Assembly (NCBI RefSeq): GCF_050015995.1
Contig: NZ_JBNHEP010000127.1
Location: 1 to 64,000, forward strand
Origin: Trichodesmium sp050015995
GTDB taxonomy: Bacteria > Cyanobacteriota > Cyanobacteriia > Cyanobacteriales > Microcoleaceae
Direction of reading: 5' to 3'
DNA: 64,000 bases
Below the pieces are notes generated by a model that saw only the letters and a program-made list of their open reading frames with translations, was not told the DNA's origin and did no database searches. The translations under genes and the position numbers were made by a program. Position 1 is the stretch's first letter; each line of letters begins with the position of its first letter. Shown piece after piece: positions 16,174-24,470 of this stretch.

Positions 16174-17788
16174 AACTGGGATCTATATCTTTAATTTGAT
16201 TTAGTACCTCATCTAATTCCTGCTGTGATTTTTCTAACTCTTGCTGTAGGCGTTTTTGTGAAGTTTCTAATGGTCGTCGAGCCTGGACTCCTGATTTGCC
16301 TGAAATTGCTGAACGCTGCTCTATAACTATCTGTAATTGTCTTTCCAGTGATGGTATGTTTCGTCGCAGTCGATCTAGCTCGGCGATCGTTTCTTGAGGA
16401 AAGTTACCTTTAGGATAGAGTTCGCGCTTGAAAAGGAGTTCTACTAGGGTACGAGCTTTGCTGCGTTCCGCTGTTTCTACTGCTTTATCCCATTGCTCTA
16501 GATTGATGTATGCTTGCACCTGATTTTGATAAACCTGTATTGCTTGTGCTATAATTTCCTCGCGGCGATCGTCAGTGGTTGCCCAACTGCGACTAGCTTC
16601 TACTGCTTTTATAGCTTTTTCATAACTGTCGGCGGCGAGTTCCCAGTTTTGGTTGTCAAAATATAGGTCGCCTAAGTTGCCAGTAGTTTGGAAATAGTCG
16701 ATAGGGTTTGCTTCTAGGGTGCGCACCAGTAAAGCTTGTTGGAATGCAGCAATGGCAGATTCCAGATTTTGGGCTTTGTCTCCCCTTATTCTGTTATCGT
16801 AGGCAACCCCGAGATTATTTTGAGTCATTGCCCAGTCGATAGGGAAATCAGTTTGGGTGTACACCAACAAAGCTTGTTGGAATGCAGCAATGGCAGATTC
16901 CAGATTTTGGGCTTTATCTCCTGTTATTCGGTCCCAGTAGGCAAGGCCGAGATTATTTTGAGTGGTTGCCCATTGGATAGGGAAGTCAGTTTTGTTGCGC
17001 ACCAATAAAGCATTTTGGAATGCAGCAATGGCAGATTCCAGATTTTGGGCTTTATCTCCTGTTATTCGGTCCCAGTAGGCAAGGCCGAGATTATTTTGAG
17101 TCATTGCCCATTGGATAGGGAAGTCAGTTTGGGTGTAAACTAGCAAAGCTTGTTGGAGTAAAGCAATGGCAAATTCAATATTCTTGGCTTTGTCTCCCCT
17201 TATTCTATCTCTGTAGACAGCGCCGAGATTATTTTGAATGCCTGCCCAATTTTTCCGATGACTCTCATAGGTAAAGACTTTTAGCACTACTTCATAACCT
17301 GAAATGCTAATTTCCATGTTATTTGCTTTGTTGCCCACAGGAAATTGGGCAATGAGGTGACTGAACTTAAGAATATCTATAGCAATGTTTTCTACTCTAT
17401 CTGCTTCCACTTCAGAAAATTTAGTAGTTGCCCAGTTTCGCAATAGATCGGCAAAGATATTGTCAAGTTTATCTAAGTTTTGTTCTAGGAGTGGATAAAC
17501 TACTTTCGAGTCACCCTTGCTTTCTACCGTTGCCCGCAATACCTTCATCAAGAATTTTGTATAGTCTTGGTATGCTAGCTGACTTGCTATATTCAGTAAA
17601 AATTTAGCACGATCTTGATTACCCGCTGATGCCAACTTCTCTGCTTCTTGGAACATTGTTTGCCAGAACCCAGAATCTATTAATTCCTGATGATTATTCA
17701 GAATTTTGTTTAGTTCTTGCACACTCTCACGATTAAGTAGTAAGGTGTTAATCAGATTCAGATAAGCTTGAATTCGTTGTTCATCCAT
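16058..17788 (-). CDS. TPR-repeat protein, probably a CHAT-domain protein truncated at its 3' end
   Basis: A 576-residue reading frame. Residues about 200-370 hold four to five TPR-like repeats. The central ones are 46 residues (138 bases) apart and nearly identical (WAMTQNNLGLAYWDRI, GDKAQNLESAIAAFQ). A Leu/Glu-rich coiled-coil segment (residues about 420-535) follows. In cyanobacteria this architecture normally leads into a C-terminal CHAT (caspase-like) protease domain, which is absent. The last 25 or so residues are translated antisense of the small plus-strand gene at 16045, so the natural 3' end was lost by deletion. The N-terminal scaffold may still be made, without the effector. Confidence 0.7.
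   Translation of the reverse strand: MDEQRIQAYLNLINTLLLNRESVQELNKILNNHQELIDSGFWQTMFQEAEKLASAGNQDRAKFLLNIASQLAYQDYTKFLMKVLRATVESKGDSKVVYPLLEQNLDKLDNIFADLLRNWATTKFSEVEADRVENIAIDILKFSHLIAQFPVGNKANNMEISISGYEVVLKVFTYESHRKNWAGIQNNLGAVYRDRIRGDKAKNIEFAIALLQQALLVYTQTDFPIQWAMTQNNLGLAYWDRITGDKAQNLESAIAAFQNALLVRNKTDFPIQWATTQNNLGLAYWDRITGDKAQNLESAIAAFQQALLVYTQTDFPIDWAMTQNNLGVAYDNRIRGDKAQNLESAIAAFQQALLVRTLEANPIDYFQTTGNLGDLYFDNQNWELAADSYEKAIKAVEASRSWATTDDRREEIIAQAIQVYQNQVQAYINLEQWDKAVETAERSKARTLVELLFKRELYPKGNFPQETIAELDRLRRNIPSLERQLQIVIEQRSAISGKSGVQARRPLETSQKRLQQELEKSQQELDEVLNQIKDIDPSFTLNFHSLLQSHQEQRGLLLGYFEKIALGIEQYLQELI
16739..17160 (-). repeat. 138-base internal tandem repeats in the TPR gene
   Basis: GGAATGCAGCAATGGCAGAT recurs at about 16741, 16879 and 17017 with 138-base spacing, and a diverged copy follows to about 17160. 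Near identity implies recent unit duplication or gene conversion. Confidence 0.85.
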
Positions 17789-17956
17789 ATTTTTAAGTCA
17801 AAAGTAAGATTTTGAAGTGAAAAGTTAAAAGTCCAACAGACAAGGATTTTGCCACGGATGCACGGATTATTTTTTGGGGCAAGTTTAGTGTTGTTCCCTA
17901 TAGACACCATTCCCAAATTGCCAATCTACTAACTCAAAAATAACCATAATGTTAGA

Positions 17957-18292
17957 TTACAAAAACTCGACTTTTCCAATCATATCTTCAGGTTCCAATA
18001 CTTCCCAAATTAGAATTAACCCGCGTAAAATTTCACCAATTGAACGACTTCCCTTAATACAATAAGCAATTCCACTATGTGAAAAACCAGCATAATGCAG
18101 TCGCAAAAAATCTCTATCCTGAGTAAAAATAACCCGATTTTGATTAGCAGCAAATCTCAATTGTTCTTCATCTGAAAGAGAAATTAAATTCGTCTCAGAA
18201 GTAGTAGTTACATCAATATTTCTTCGTCTTAAACCATCAGCTATTGCATTGGGAGCATTTTCATCCAGATGAAATTTAATCTTTTGCACCAT
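17957..18292 (-). CDS. DUF5615 PIN-like toxin of a DUF433/DUF5615 toxin-antitoxin pair
   Basis: A 111-residue PIN-like protein with acidic residues in the expected places: FHLDENAP at 7-14, LSDEEQLRFA around 43-52, and VIFTQDRDFLRLH around 54-66. Proteins of this family (Mut7-C-like/VapC45-like) are predicted RNases. The start overlaps the end of the DUF433 gene upstream by 17 bases, the usual organisation of an antitoxin-toxin operon. This is the only DUF433/DUF5615 pair in the window with an intact toxin. Confidence 0.85.
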   Translation of the reverse strand: MVQKIKFHLDENAPNAIADGLRRRNIDVTTTSETNLISLSDEEQLRFAANQNRVIFTQDRDFLRLHYAGFSHSGIAYCIKGSRSIGEILRGLILIWEVLEPEDMIGKVEFL

Positions 18293-18602
18293 GACTTTCT
18301 CTTAATTTTTTTGCCACTAAAGAAGGAGTTTCAGCTTGCTTTACTCTAGCAAATTCTTCATCCTCCAAAATTTGTTGTCTAATCTCTTCTAAATGATCGT
18401 GATAATAAGTCAAAGCAGCATAAACATCAGCCAAAGTAATACTAGGATATTGAGACACAATTTCATCTGGAGAAAGCCCCATTTTTTCATGGCAAATAAC
18501 AATATCTTCTACTCTAATTCGATGCCCAGCAATCCGAGGTTTTCCACCACAAATTCCTGGAGTAATTTCAATGTGTTCTGTAATTGTAAATGTTTTAGAC
18601 AT
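18276..18602 (-). CDS. DUF433 antitoxin
   Basis: A 108-residue protein counted from ATG 18602 (MSKTFTITEHIEITPGICGG). An ATG 15 codons upstream only adds a non-conserved peptide. The DUF433 signature GKPRIAGHRIRVEDIV and the MGLSPDEIVSQYPSITLADVYAAL helix-turn-helix are clear. It should neutralise the DUF5615 toxin it overlaps and may autoregulate the operon. The C-terminal charged helix (about residues 70-108) is longer than in the orphan copy at 41634. Confidence 0.88.
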   Translation of the reverse strand: MSKTFTITEHIEITPGICGGKPRIAGHRIRVEDIVICHEKMGLSPDEIVSQYPSITLADVYAALTYYHDHLEEIRQQILEDEEFARVKQAETPSLVAKKLRESHGAKD

Positions 18603-18655
18603 AACTAATTTTGAAATACAAATATATAGATATATTTTAACAGACAAAAGTTTAT

Positions 18656-19003
18656 TTAAGGAATATTCAGAGATTTTTTTACAGCTTCTTGTACCAAGAC
18701 AAAAATTTCTGATGGTAAGTCTCCTATTTTTTTGTGAAAAACTGAATTGCTAACTGTAGCAATTTTATCTGCCCTAATCAATGAAGTCTTTTTTAAACCT
18801 GTTTGTAAAAAATTAGAATTTTCTTCTGACATTAATACCCAATTTTTTGGTAAGTTACTGTTAGTAATTTTCGAGAATATACCTAAAATAATAACTTCTT
18901 CTCTATGAACTGCTAAAATTAGTGCAAGTCTAACTTTTGTAGAAGTTAAATCGCTAAAAGGGAAGCGAACTAACCAAATTTATTGAGGTTTAGGATTCGA
19001 CAT
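18656..19003 (-). pseudogene. PemK/MazF-like toxin inactivated by an early TAA
   Basis: From ATG 19003 the frame reads MSNPKPQ, TAA (18980-18982), then IWLVRFPFSDLTSTKVR through to SLNIP, 115 codons in all. Relatives have Pro-Gly-Glu-Ile-Trp at this point, so the stop replaces the Glu of the PGEIW motif; GAA to TAA is the simplest change. The remainder is intact. MazF/PemK toxins are mRNA interferases. The start lies inside the end of the antitoxin-like gene at 18990, the normal operon overlap. No good restart codon exists before residue 50, so a functional toxin is unlikely. Confidence 0.8.
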
Positions 19004-19187
19004 CATAAATATCTTCTTCTGGTTCGTTCCACTCTGAAAAACCTGTTTCTGCTAGTTGCATCATGGTGATAGTTTCTAGTCTTTCCTCAAGTTCTTCTAT
19101 GAGGGTTATTTGTTCTCGAATAGGTAACTGAAATATCAGAGTTTTTATTTCTTCTATAGTCGGATTTGAAGTCATTTTTAAGTACAA
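18990..19187 (-). CDS. Small antitoxin-like protein paired with the broken PemK gene
   Basis: A 65-residue acidic protein, MTSNPTIEEIKTLIFQLPIR being the conserved opening (true start may be the second Met at 19175). Pattern I-E-E-I-x-x-L-I-x-Q-L-P followed by an acidic EWNEPEEDIYD tail is common to cyanobacterial addiction-module antitoxins placed before PemK-like toxins. Its last codons overlap the toxin start. The antitoxin is intact although its toxin carries a nonsense codon. Confidence 0.7.
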   Translation of the reverse strand: MYLKMTSNPTIEEIKTLIFQLPIREQITLIEELEERLETITMMQLAETGFSEWNEPEEDIYDVES

Positions 19188-19290
19188 TTATTATGCTTAA
19201 ATTATTAAATAGAAATAGACTTATTTAGATTTTCACATATTATTAGCGATATAGCTGCTGCTAGGCTTCGCCTTTTCCTGACGGAATGCT

Positions 19291-19347
19291 CCGCAAACAT
19301 ATCGCGCTCGCTATAAGTTTCATGTCGGCGACAGCCGAAAACGCTCC
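19291..19347. repeat. Dispersed hairpin GTCGGC...GCCGA
   Basis: CGCTCGCTATAAGTTTCATG then TCGGCGACAGCCGAAAACGC. The same block recurs at 45316-45363, 46772-46806 and 60279-60312 with loop TCTTA. Confidence 0.8.
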
Positions 19348-19373
19348 CTAGATTTGACATTCTAATATGGCTA

Positions 19374-19946
19374 CTAAATTAGTTCCATATCTAACACAAA
19401 TCCAGGCAAAATATCTTCACCAAATAATGTTTGAGGTGCATCTAATATTTCTGCCTTTTTACCAACACGATAAATTTCTACTTGCCGACTTTTTCGATTA
19501 ATTAACCAACCCAAACGCATCCCATTTTCCAGATATTCTTGCATTTTTTCTCTAGTCTCAGATAAACTGTCCGAAGGCGACATTAATTCAATTAAAAAAT
19601 CAGGACAAAGAGGTAAAAACTTAGTTCTTTCTTCAGGAGTTAAATTATTCCATTTTTCCATTGTTATCCAGGAAGCATCGGGAGAACGAGTAGCACCATT
19701 AGGCAACTTAAAACCACCAGATGAGTCAAAAGCTACTCCTAATTTAGTTCGTCGATTCCAACTTCCCAAATCAATATAAATTTCAAAATTACTCCTGCTA
19801 GTTTCTCCCCCGGTCGGCGACATAATAATTAAATCTCCTTTAGTATTTCGTTCAAATCTTAAATCCCGGTTTTTTTGACATAGTTGAAAAAATTGTTCGT
19901 CTGTCATTTCAATTACTGAATTAAGCTCAATCGTATAATTGGTCAT
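19374..19946 (-). CDS. Uma2 family protein, tandem copy 3 (190 aa)
   Basis: Last-transcribed member of a tandem triplication with a 602-base unit. Start chosen at ATG 19946 because AAAGGAGGAAAA precedes it; the ATG 11 codons upstream overlaps the previous gene and has no such site. Uma2 core: DLIIMSPTGGE near 40, RSPDASWI near 85, CPDFLIELMSPSDS near 115 and GMRLGWLINR. It differs from the other copies by a few substitutions near the C-terminus (KSRQVEIYRVGKKAE) and lacks the terminal Trp. Confidence 0.85.
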   Translation of the reverse strand: MTNYTIELNSVIEMTDEQFFQLCQKNRDLRFERNTKGDLIIMSPTGGETSRSNFEIYIDLGSWNRRTKLGVAFDSSGGFKLPNGATRSPDASWITMEKWNNLTPEERTKFLPLCPDFLIELMSPSDSLSETREKMQEYLENGMRLGWLINRKSRQVEIYRVGKKAEILDAPQTLFGEDILPGFVLDMELI

Positions 19947-19972
19947 TTTTCCTCCTTTTGACTTTAAGTTAA

Positions 19973-20548
19973 TTACCAAATTAGTTCCATATCTAACACA
20001 AATCCAGGCAAAACATCTTCACCAAATAATGTTTGAGGTGCATCTAATATTTCTACCTCCTTACCAACACGATAAACTTCTACTTGCCGATTTTGTCGAT
20101 TAATTAACCAACCCAAACGCATCCCATTTTCCAGATATTCTTGCATTTTTTCTCTAGTCTCAGATAAACTGTCCGAAGGCGACATTAATTCAATTAAAAA
20201 ATCAGGACAAAGAGGTAAAAACTTAGTTCTTTCTTCAGGAGTTAAATTATTCCATTTTTCCATTGTTATCCAGGAAGCATCGGGAGAACGAGTAGCACCA
20301 TTAGGCAACTTAAAACCACCAGATGAGTCAAAAGCTACTCCTAATTTAGTTCGTCGATTCCAACTTCCCAAATCAATATAAATTTCAAAATTACTCCTGC
20401 TAGTTTCTCCCCCGGTCGGCGACATAATAATTAAATCTCCTTTAGTATTTCGTTCAAATCTTAAATCCCGGTTTTTTTGACATAGTTGAAAAAATTGTTC
20501 GTCTGTCATTTCAATTACTGAATTAAGCTCAATCGTATAATTGGTCAT
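19973..20548 (-). CDS. Uma2 family protein, tandem copy 2 (191 aa)
   Basis: Middle copy, apparently identical in protein sequence to copy 1 over the chosen coding region. Start at ATG 20548 behind AAAGGAGGAAAA. Twenty-six bases separate it from copy 3. The 602-base unit is not a multiple of three, so each copy sits in a different frame relative to its neighbour. Function of Uma2 nuclease-like proteins is unknown. Confidence 0.87.
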   Translation of the reverse strand: MTNYTIELNSVIEMTDEQFFQLCQKNRDLRFERNTKGDLIIMSPTGGETSRSNFEIYIDLGSWNRRTKLGVAFDSSGGFKLPNGATRSPDASWITMEKWNNLTPEERTKFLPLCPDFLIELMSPSDSLSETREKMQEYLENGMRLGWLINRQNRQVEVYRVGKEVEILDAPQTLFGEDVLPGFVLDMELIW

Positions 20549-20574
20549 TTTTCCTCCTTTTGACTTTAAGTTAA

Positions 20575-21150
20575 TTACCAAATTAGTTCCATATCTAACA
20601 CAAATCCAGGCAAAACATCTTCACCAAATAATGTTTGAGGTGCATCTAATATTTCTACCTCCTTACCAACACGATAAACTTCTACTTGCCGATTTTGTCG
20701 ATTAATTAACCAACCCAAACGCATCCCATTTTCCAGATATTCTTGCATTTTTTCTCTAGTCTCAGATAAACTGTCCGAAGGCGACATTAATTCAATTAAA
20801 AAATCAGGACAAAGAGGTAAAAACTTAGTTCTTTCTTCAGGAGTTAAATTATTCCATTTTTCCATTGTTATCCAGGAAGCATCGGGAGAACGAGTAGCAC
20901 CATTAGGCAACTTAAAACCACCAGATGAGTCAAAAGCTACTCCTAATTTAGTTCGTCGATTCCAACTTCCCAAATCAATATAAATTTCAAAATTACTCCT
21001 GCTAGTTTCTCCCCCGGTCGGCGACATAATAATTAAATCTCCTTTAGTATTTCGTTCAAATCTTAAATCCCGGTTTTTTTGACATAGTTGAAAAAATTGT
21101 TCGTCTGTCATTTCAATTACTGAATTAAGCTCAATCGTATAATTGGTCAT
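20575..21150 (-). CDS. Uma2 family protein, tandem copy 1 (191 aa)
   Basis: First copy in transcription order, start ATG 21150 with the same ribosome-binding site. PD-(D/E)XK-type residues as in copy 3: the D of RSPDAS and the E in DFLIELMSP. Just upstream at 21184 a GTAAGCATTCAGC string marks an end of the MITE-like element that is complete at 23077-23363. Near identity of all three copies implies very recent amplification, or an assembly artefact. Confidence 0.87.
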   Translation of the reverse strand: MTNYTIELNSVIEMTDEQFFQLCQKNRDLRFERNTKGDLIIMSPTGGETSRSNFEIYIDLGSWNRRTKLGVAFDSSGGFKLPNGATRSPDASWITMEKWNNLTPEERTKFLPLCPDFLIELMSPSDSLSETREKMQEYLENGMRLGWLINRQNRQVEVYRVGKEVEILDAPQTLFGEDVLPGFVLDMELIW

Positions 21151-21348
21151 TTTTCCTCCTTTTGACTTTAAGCTAATTACCAAGTAAGCATTCAGCAGTT
21201 AGCTAAAGTCCTATTTAGATTTTAACATATAGCGATACGGATTATTTTTTTTGTTATAGTAACTCTGGCGATCAAGCATCACTTTTTTCAAGTTCCTTTC
21301 TAACTATCTTTCCATTTCCCGAAGGCGATCGCTTTAATTTTAGCACTA

Positions 21349-22806
21349 CTAAAAATTATCCAAAAATAAAGTCAAACTTCCGCAAATTAAAACCATTCCC
21401 AAGGCATATATATAGATAGTTGTTCTTTGAGCCATAGACCATATTTCACGATAACTAAGTTTATGGTTTTGAATCATAATAAAAGCAGGAGGAGCAAAAA
21501 TAAAAGGTAATATTCGACTCAATAATAAGCGGATAAAAAAGTTAATACTCCACAGTCTTTTACCAAGAATATCTTGATTATATTGCCAAGGAAAAGCAGT
21601 TTGACTCAAACGTATTAAAGGCTTCATATCTGGAGAACGTAAAGACTCAAATAATGGCAAAGCATCAGAGATAATATCATTAGTTTGAGCAAGTGCTTGA
21701 TTAAATATAAACACATCTTCCAAAGCTGAATTTACACCTTGCCCAATATCAGGAGGAAAACAATGTATCGAATCTCCTAATAAAACTATTCCAGCAGAAT
21801 TATCTGTATTTGCTAATAAGTAATGTAAGCCAGAACAATATTGAGGGATAGGAAAATATCCACCTTCACTTTTAGCAAAACGCTCTTTTTCTTCTGGTAA
21901 AACTATTTCATTTATCGGCAATTGTGGAAAAGCTTTCTCAAAAAAATCAGACAATTTTTCACTATCTGGTAATTTCCAAATTTCATGTTCTGGTCGTCTA
22001 ATAATATTTGCTGTTCTTGGTTCGTTGGGGTCAGCAAAAGGTAATATTCCTAGAGATAGGGAATGTTGAGAATCTGAAAATGCTCCACGAATAGCATAAG
22101 CCATTGTACAAACTGCCTGTTCAGAATTATTATGGTCTAAGGGAAAGTTAGGCCGTAAAGTCAAAACTTTGTATTTTAAACCAGAACTTGCAGAGGGAAA
22201 AAACTGCATTTTAAATTTATCTGTTCCAGAATTATCCCACTTATCTAAAGTTTGCCTAACTAGAGAATTAATTCCATCACAACCAACTAACAAATCTGGC
22301 TGAAATTCATAATTAGTTAAATCATTTATTCCTTGGGCAATAATTGTTAATTTTCCATCCTTGTTGTTAATCTCCAGACATTTTGTATTAAATAAAGTCG
22401 TAATCTGATTTTGCCAATTTTCCTCAATCTCTTGAAAAAGTAACTTTAGAAAAACTCGACGTTGAAGCCAGTAAGCGGTTTTTCTATTAGGGTCTACTAT
22501 GGGTAATTTTGAAGTTTTACGATTACCATCAGCCTTAATTTCTGTCAGGTAAAATTCTGTATTTGGCACGCTAACTTTTGCTAATTTTTCATTTAAACCC
22601 AATAGTTCGGTAAATTTTTGACCCCGCCCATCAATTAAATAATGGAATGATTTATCAGGTTCATAAAAATCTGCAGCCGGTCGCTTTTCTAATACTGTAA
22701 TTTTATGCCAACCACGTTTAGCTAACATTAATGCCGTGGTAAAACCAGCCGGACCTCCACCGATAATAACTGCGTTTTGGTTGATTTTTTTTGTTTCTGT
22801 AGACAT
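21349..22806 (-). CDS. FAD-dependent aromatic-ring-type monooxygenase with C-terminal membrane anchor
   Basis: A 485-residue flavoprotein of the kynurenine 3-monooxygenase/PHBH group. The FAD-binding motif GGGPAGFTTALMLAKRG is at 16-32, the second motif near 170 reads DLLVGCDGINSLVR, and the third is LLGDSIHCFPPDIGQGVNSALEDV near 340. The last 30 residues form a hydrophobic helix (IYIYALGMVLICGSLTLFL), as in kynurenine 3-monooxygenase. It hydroxylates an aromatic substrate using NADPH and O2; the substrate is unknown. No kynurenine-pathway gene is nearby. Flanking sequences contain MITE-type ends at 21184 and 22816. Confidence 0.85.
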   Translation of the reverse strand: MSTETKKINQNAVIIGGGPAGFTTALMLAKRGWHKITVLEKRPAADFYEPDKSFHYLIDGRGQKFTELLGLNEKLAKVSVPNTEFYLTEIKADGNRKTSKLPIVDPNRKTAYWLQRRVFLKLLFQEIEENWQNQITTLFNTKCLEINNKDGKLTIIAQGINDLTNYEFQPDLLVGCDGINSLVRQTLDKWDNSGTDKFKMQFFPSASSGLKYKVLTLRPNFPLDHNNSEQAVCTMAYAIRGAFSDSQHSLSLGILPFADPNEPRTANIIRRPEHEIWKLPDSEKLSDFFEKAFPQLPINEIVLPEEKERFAKSEGGYFPIPQYCSGLHYLLANTDNSAGIVLLGDSIHCFPPDIGQGVNSALEDVFIFNQALAQTNDIISDALPLFESLRSPDMKPLIRLSQTAFPWQYNQDILGKRLWSINFFIRLLLSRILPFIFAPPAFIMIQNHKLSYREIWSMAQRTTIYIYALGMVLICGSLTLFLDNF

Positions 22807-22992
22807 AGTTTTTAGGTAAGTATTCAGCCGTTAATTATTAGCTATGAGTTATATATAATCCGAGTAATCAATTATCATATAACTAAGAACATCAAAAGTC
22901 AAAAGTAAGAAAAAAACAAAGGATTTAAGCCACAAAAATTATTTAAGAGTATTTATAGTCATCTCTATCTTCATGGGTTAGGAGCAAATGCG

Positions 22993-23076
22993 ATATTAAC
23001 AAAACAGGATATTTTTGCTTGTATGAGCTATGCTGCTGAACGGGAACAAAAAACTTTAATAGTACCCAAACGAAAC
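22993..23076 (+). pseudogene. C-terminal remnant of a DUF433 antitoxin
   Basis: The frame reads ILTKQDIFACMSYAAEREQK then TLIVPKRN and matches the end of the intact DUF433 gene at 41634 (LTKQDILACLSYAAEREQQT). The upstream part is lost. The ATGA overlap of antitoxin stop and toxin start seen in the sister copy has mutated to ACGA, and a MITE-like element is inserted straight after. Confidence 0.8.
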
Positions 23077-23363
23077 GTAAGCATTCAGCTATTAGCAGTC
23101 AGCTCGAGCGCTTTTCCTGGGTCATGCTGCGCCAAAAGATGCATGAAAATAATAACTTACTAAGTTTAGCTGATGACCTTTTTCGTGCCGGACTTTTTAT
23201 TCTTCTTGGAGAGTAATTCCTCCTTCTAGCTGTTAGCGTTAGCGAAGCTCCTCTGCAAGAGGCAGCTCCTCTGCAAGAGGCAGCTCCTCTGCAAGAGGCA
23301 GCTCTTCTGTTAGCGCAGCTCCTCCGCAGGAGGCTAGCTGTTAGCTGACGGCTGAATGCTTAC
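23077..23363. mobile_element. MITE-like element, 287 bases, with 8-base target duplication
   Basis: Terminal inverted repeats begin GTAAGCATTCAGC at both ends (right end read on the minus strand). The element is flanked by direct repeats AACGAAAC at 23069-23076 and 23364-23371. Removing the element and one repeat restores the antitoxin-toxin junction of the DUF433/DUF5615 pair. The interior holds no reading frame of note but has a 17- to 18-base tandem repeat GCAGCTCCTCTGCAAGAG around 23250-23310. Element ends without a partner occur at 21184-21204 and 22816-22841. Confidence 0.85.
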
Positions 23364-23364
23364 A

Positions 23365-23691
23365 ACGAAACTTTGATTAGACCATAATTTATCGCCTGAT
23401 TTACTGTCACGTTTAGCTGATATTTATCCACAATCAAGTCATCTTTATCTTTTATAATTAGACCAAGCTAGTGATCGAGATGTATGGCAATATGCTCGTG
23501 ATAATGAATATATTATTGTTACTAAAGATGCTGATTTTTCTGATTTGGTAATTTTGCTTGGTTTTCCACCTAAGTTAATCTGGATAAGAGTAGGAAATTG
23601 CACAACATCTGAAATTGAGATACTTTTACGTTCTCGGTATGATGATATTGTAGCTTTGAGTCAAGATGCCAGTAATTCAGTTTTAATATAG
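23365..23691 (+). pseudogene. DUF5615 PIN-like toxin remnant
   Basis: Frame from ACG 23365 (formerly ATG) reads TKL, TGA, LDHNLSPDLLSRLADIYP, a second stop (TAA) after YLL, then LDQASDRDVWQYARDNEYII and VTKDADFSDLVIL to TAG at 23691. Relatives have Trp at the first stop (MKLWLDHNLSP). The catalytic acidic residues are still readable. Lost start, two stops and a MITE at its 5' end make it a dead toxin. Confidence 0.85.
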
Positions 23692-24470
23692 AATTAAAAC
23701 AGAAGGTAAGGAAGTAAAAAATGTCATTAAAATCAACATATATTACAATCCTTTAAACCCACAAATAAAAGTTAGTCAATCTTTCCCCATAACGACTACA
23801 AATAGCCTTATAATTCTTGAATTTCCTCCAATAAAAAGATGAAACAGATGCCCGTTATTTAATTAAATTACCATTATAAAAAAGACGAAATTTTTAGTAA
23901 CGCAAGTCAAAAAAATGTTAGAAAATTATCAGCAAGAGGGAGAATGACAAGAATTACAAACTTGTTAAGCAAATGCTAGTTAATGTTAGATGAATTTCAC
24001 TCACTATATATTTGCCCACCTAAAACCTAAACTCAATATATCAGGTGGATAAATGTTATAGGAGCAATCACAAACTTCTATTGTTTCAAGTTTTCCTATC
24101 CTAATAACTATTACTTATTTCATAGTAACATGGTTCAGTAGAACCTACCATGATAAATTTTAACAAAAAGTATGTTTAAGTAATATTTCAGTTTCTATTT
24201 TTACCTCTAGTCACTTATCTAATGTAGCTAAATATATTACTAATACCCTGTCCCTACTATCCAAAAAAATTGATGCCTTTTAACAATTCAATGTCTTTTA
24301 CAAAAATTATAAGTATTTTTGAGAAATGAACACAACCACTATGTTATAATGAATAGGATCGGAATTGTTCATTTGGGTGTTATATTAAGTAAGTAGGAAG
24401 TAATAGTAGTAACATTAATGTTCTCTTTGCTTCAAATAGACTGTTTGTTTACTTGAGAGGAATAATAATA
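23692..24470. other. Intergenic, nothing recognised
   Basis: About 780 AT-rich bases before the FkbM gene. No open frame with recognisable similarity, no tRNA and no strong hairpin. It probably holds the FkbM promoter. Confidence 0.45.

Larger units (their letters stand above)
19373..21183 (-). repeat. 602-base tandem triplication
   Basis: AGTTCCATATCTAACACAAA recurs at 19381, 19983 and 20585. Units 1 and 2 appear identical and unit 3 differs at about a dozen sites clustered in its left 120 bases. Each unit contains one Uma2 gene with its own ribosome-binding site. Confidence 0.95.

Noticed and set aside
23700..24440. Hidden gene between the toxin relic and the FkbM gene
   Set aside because: Checked both strands for family motifs; frames are short and contain frequent stops.
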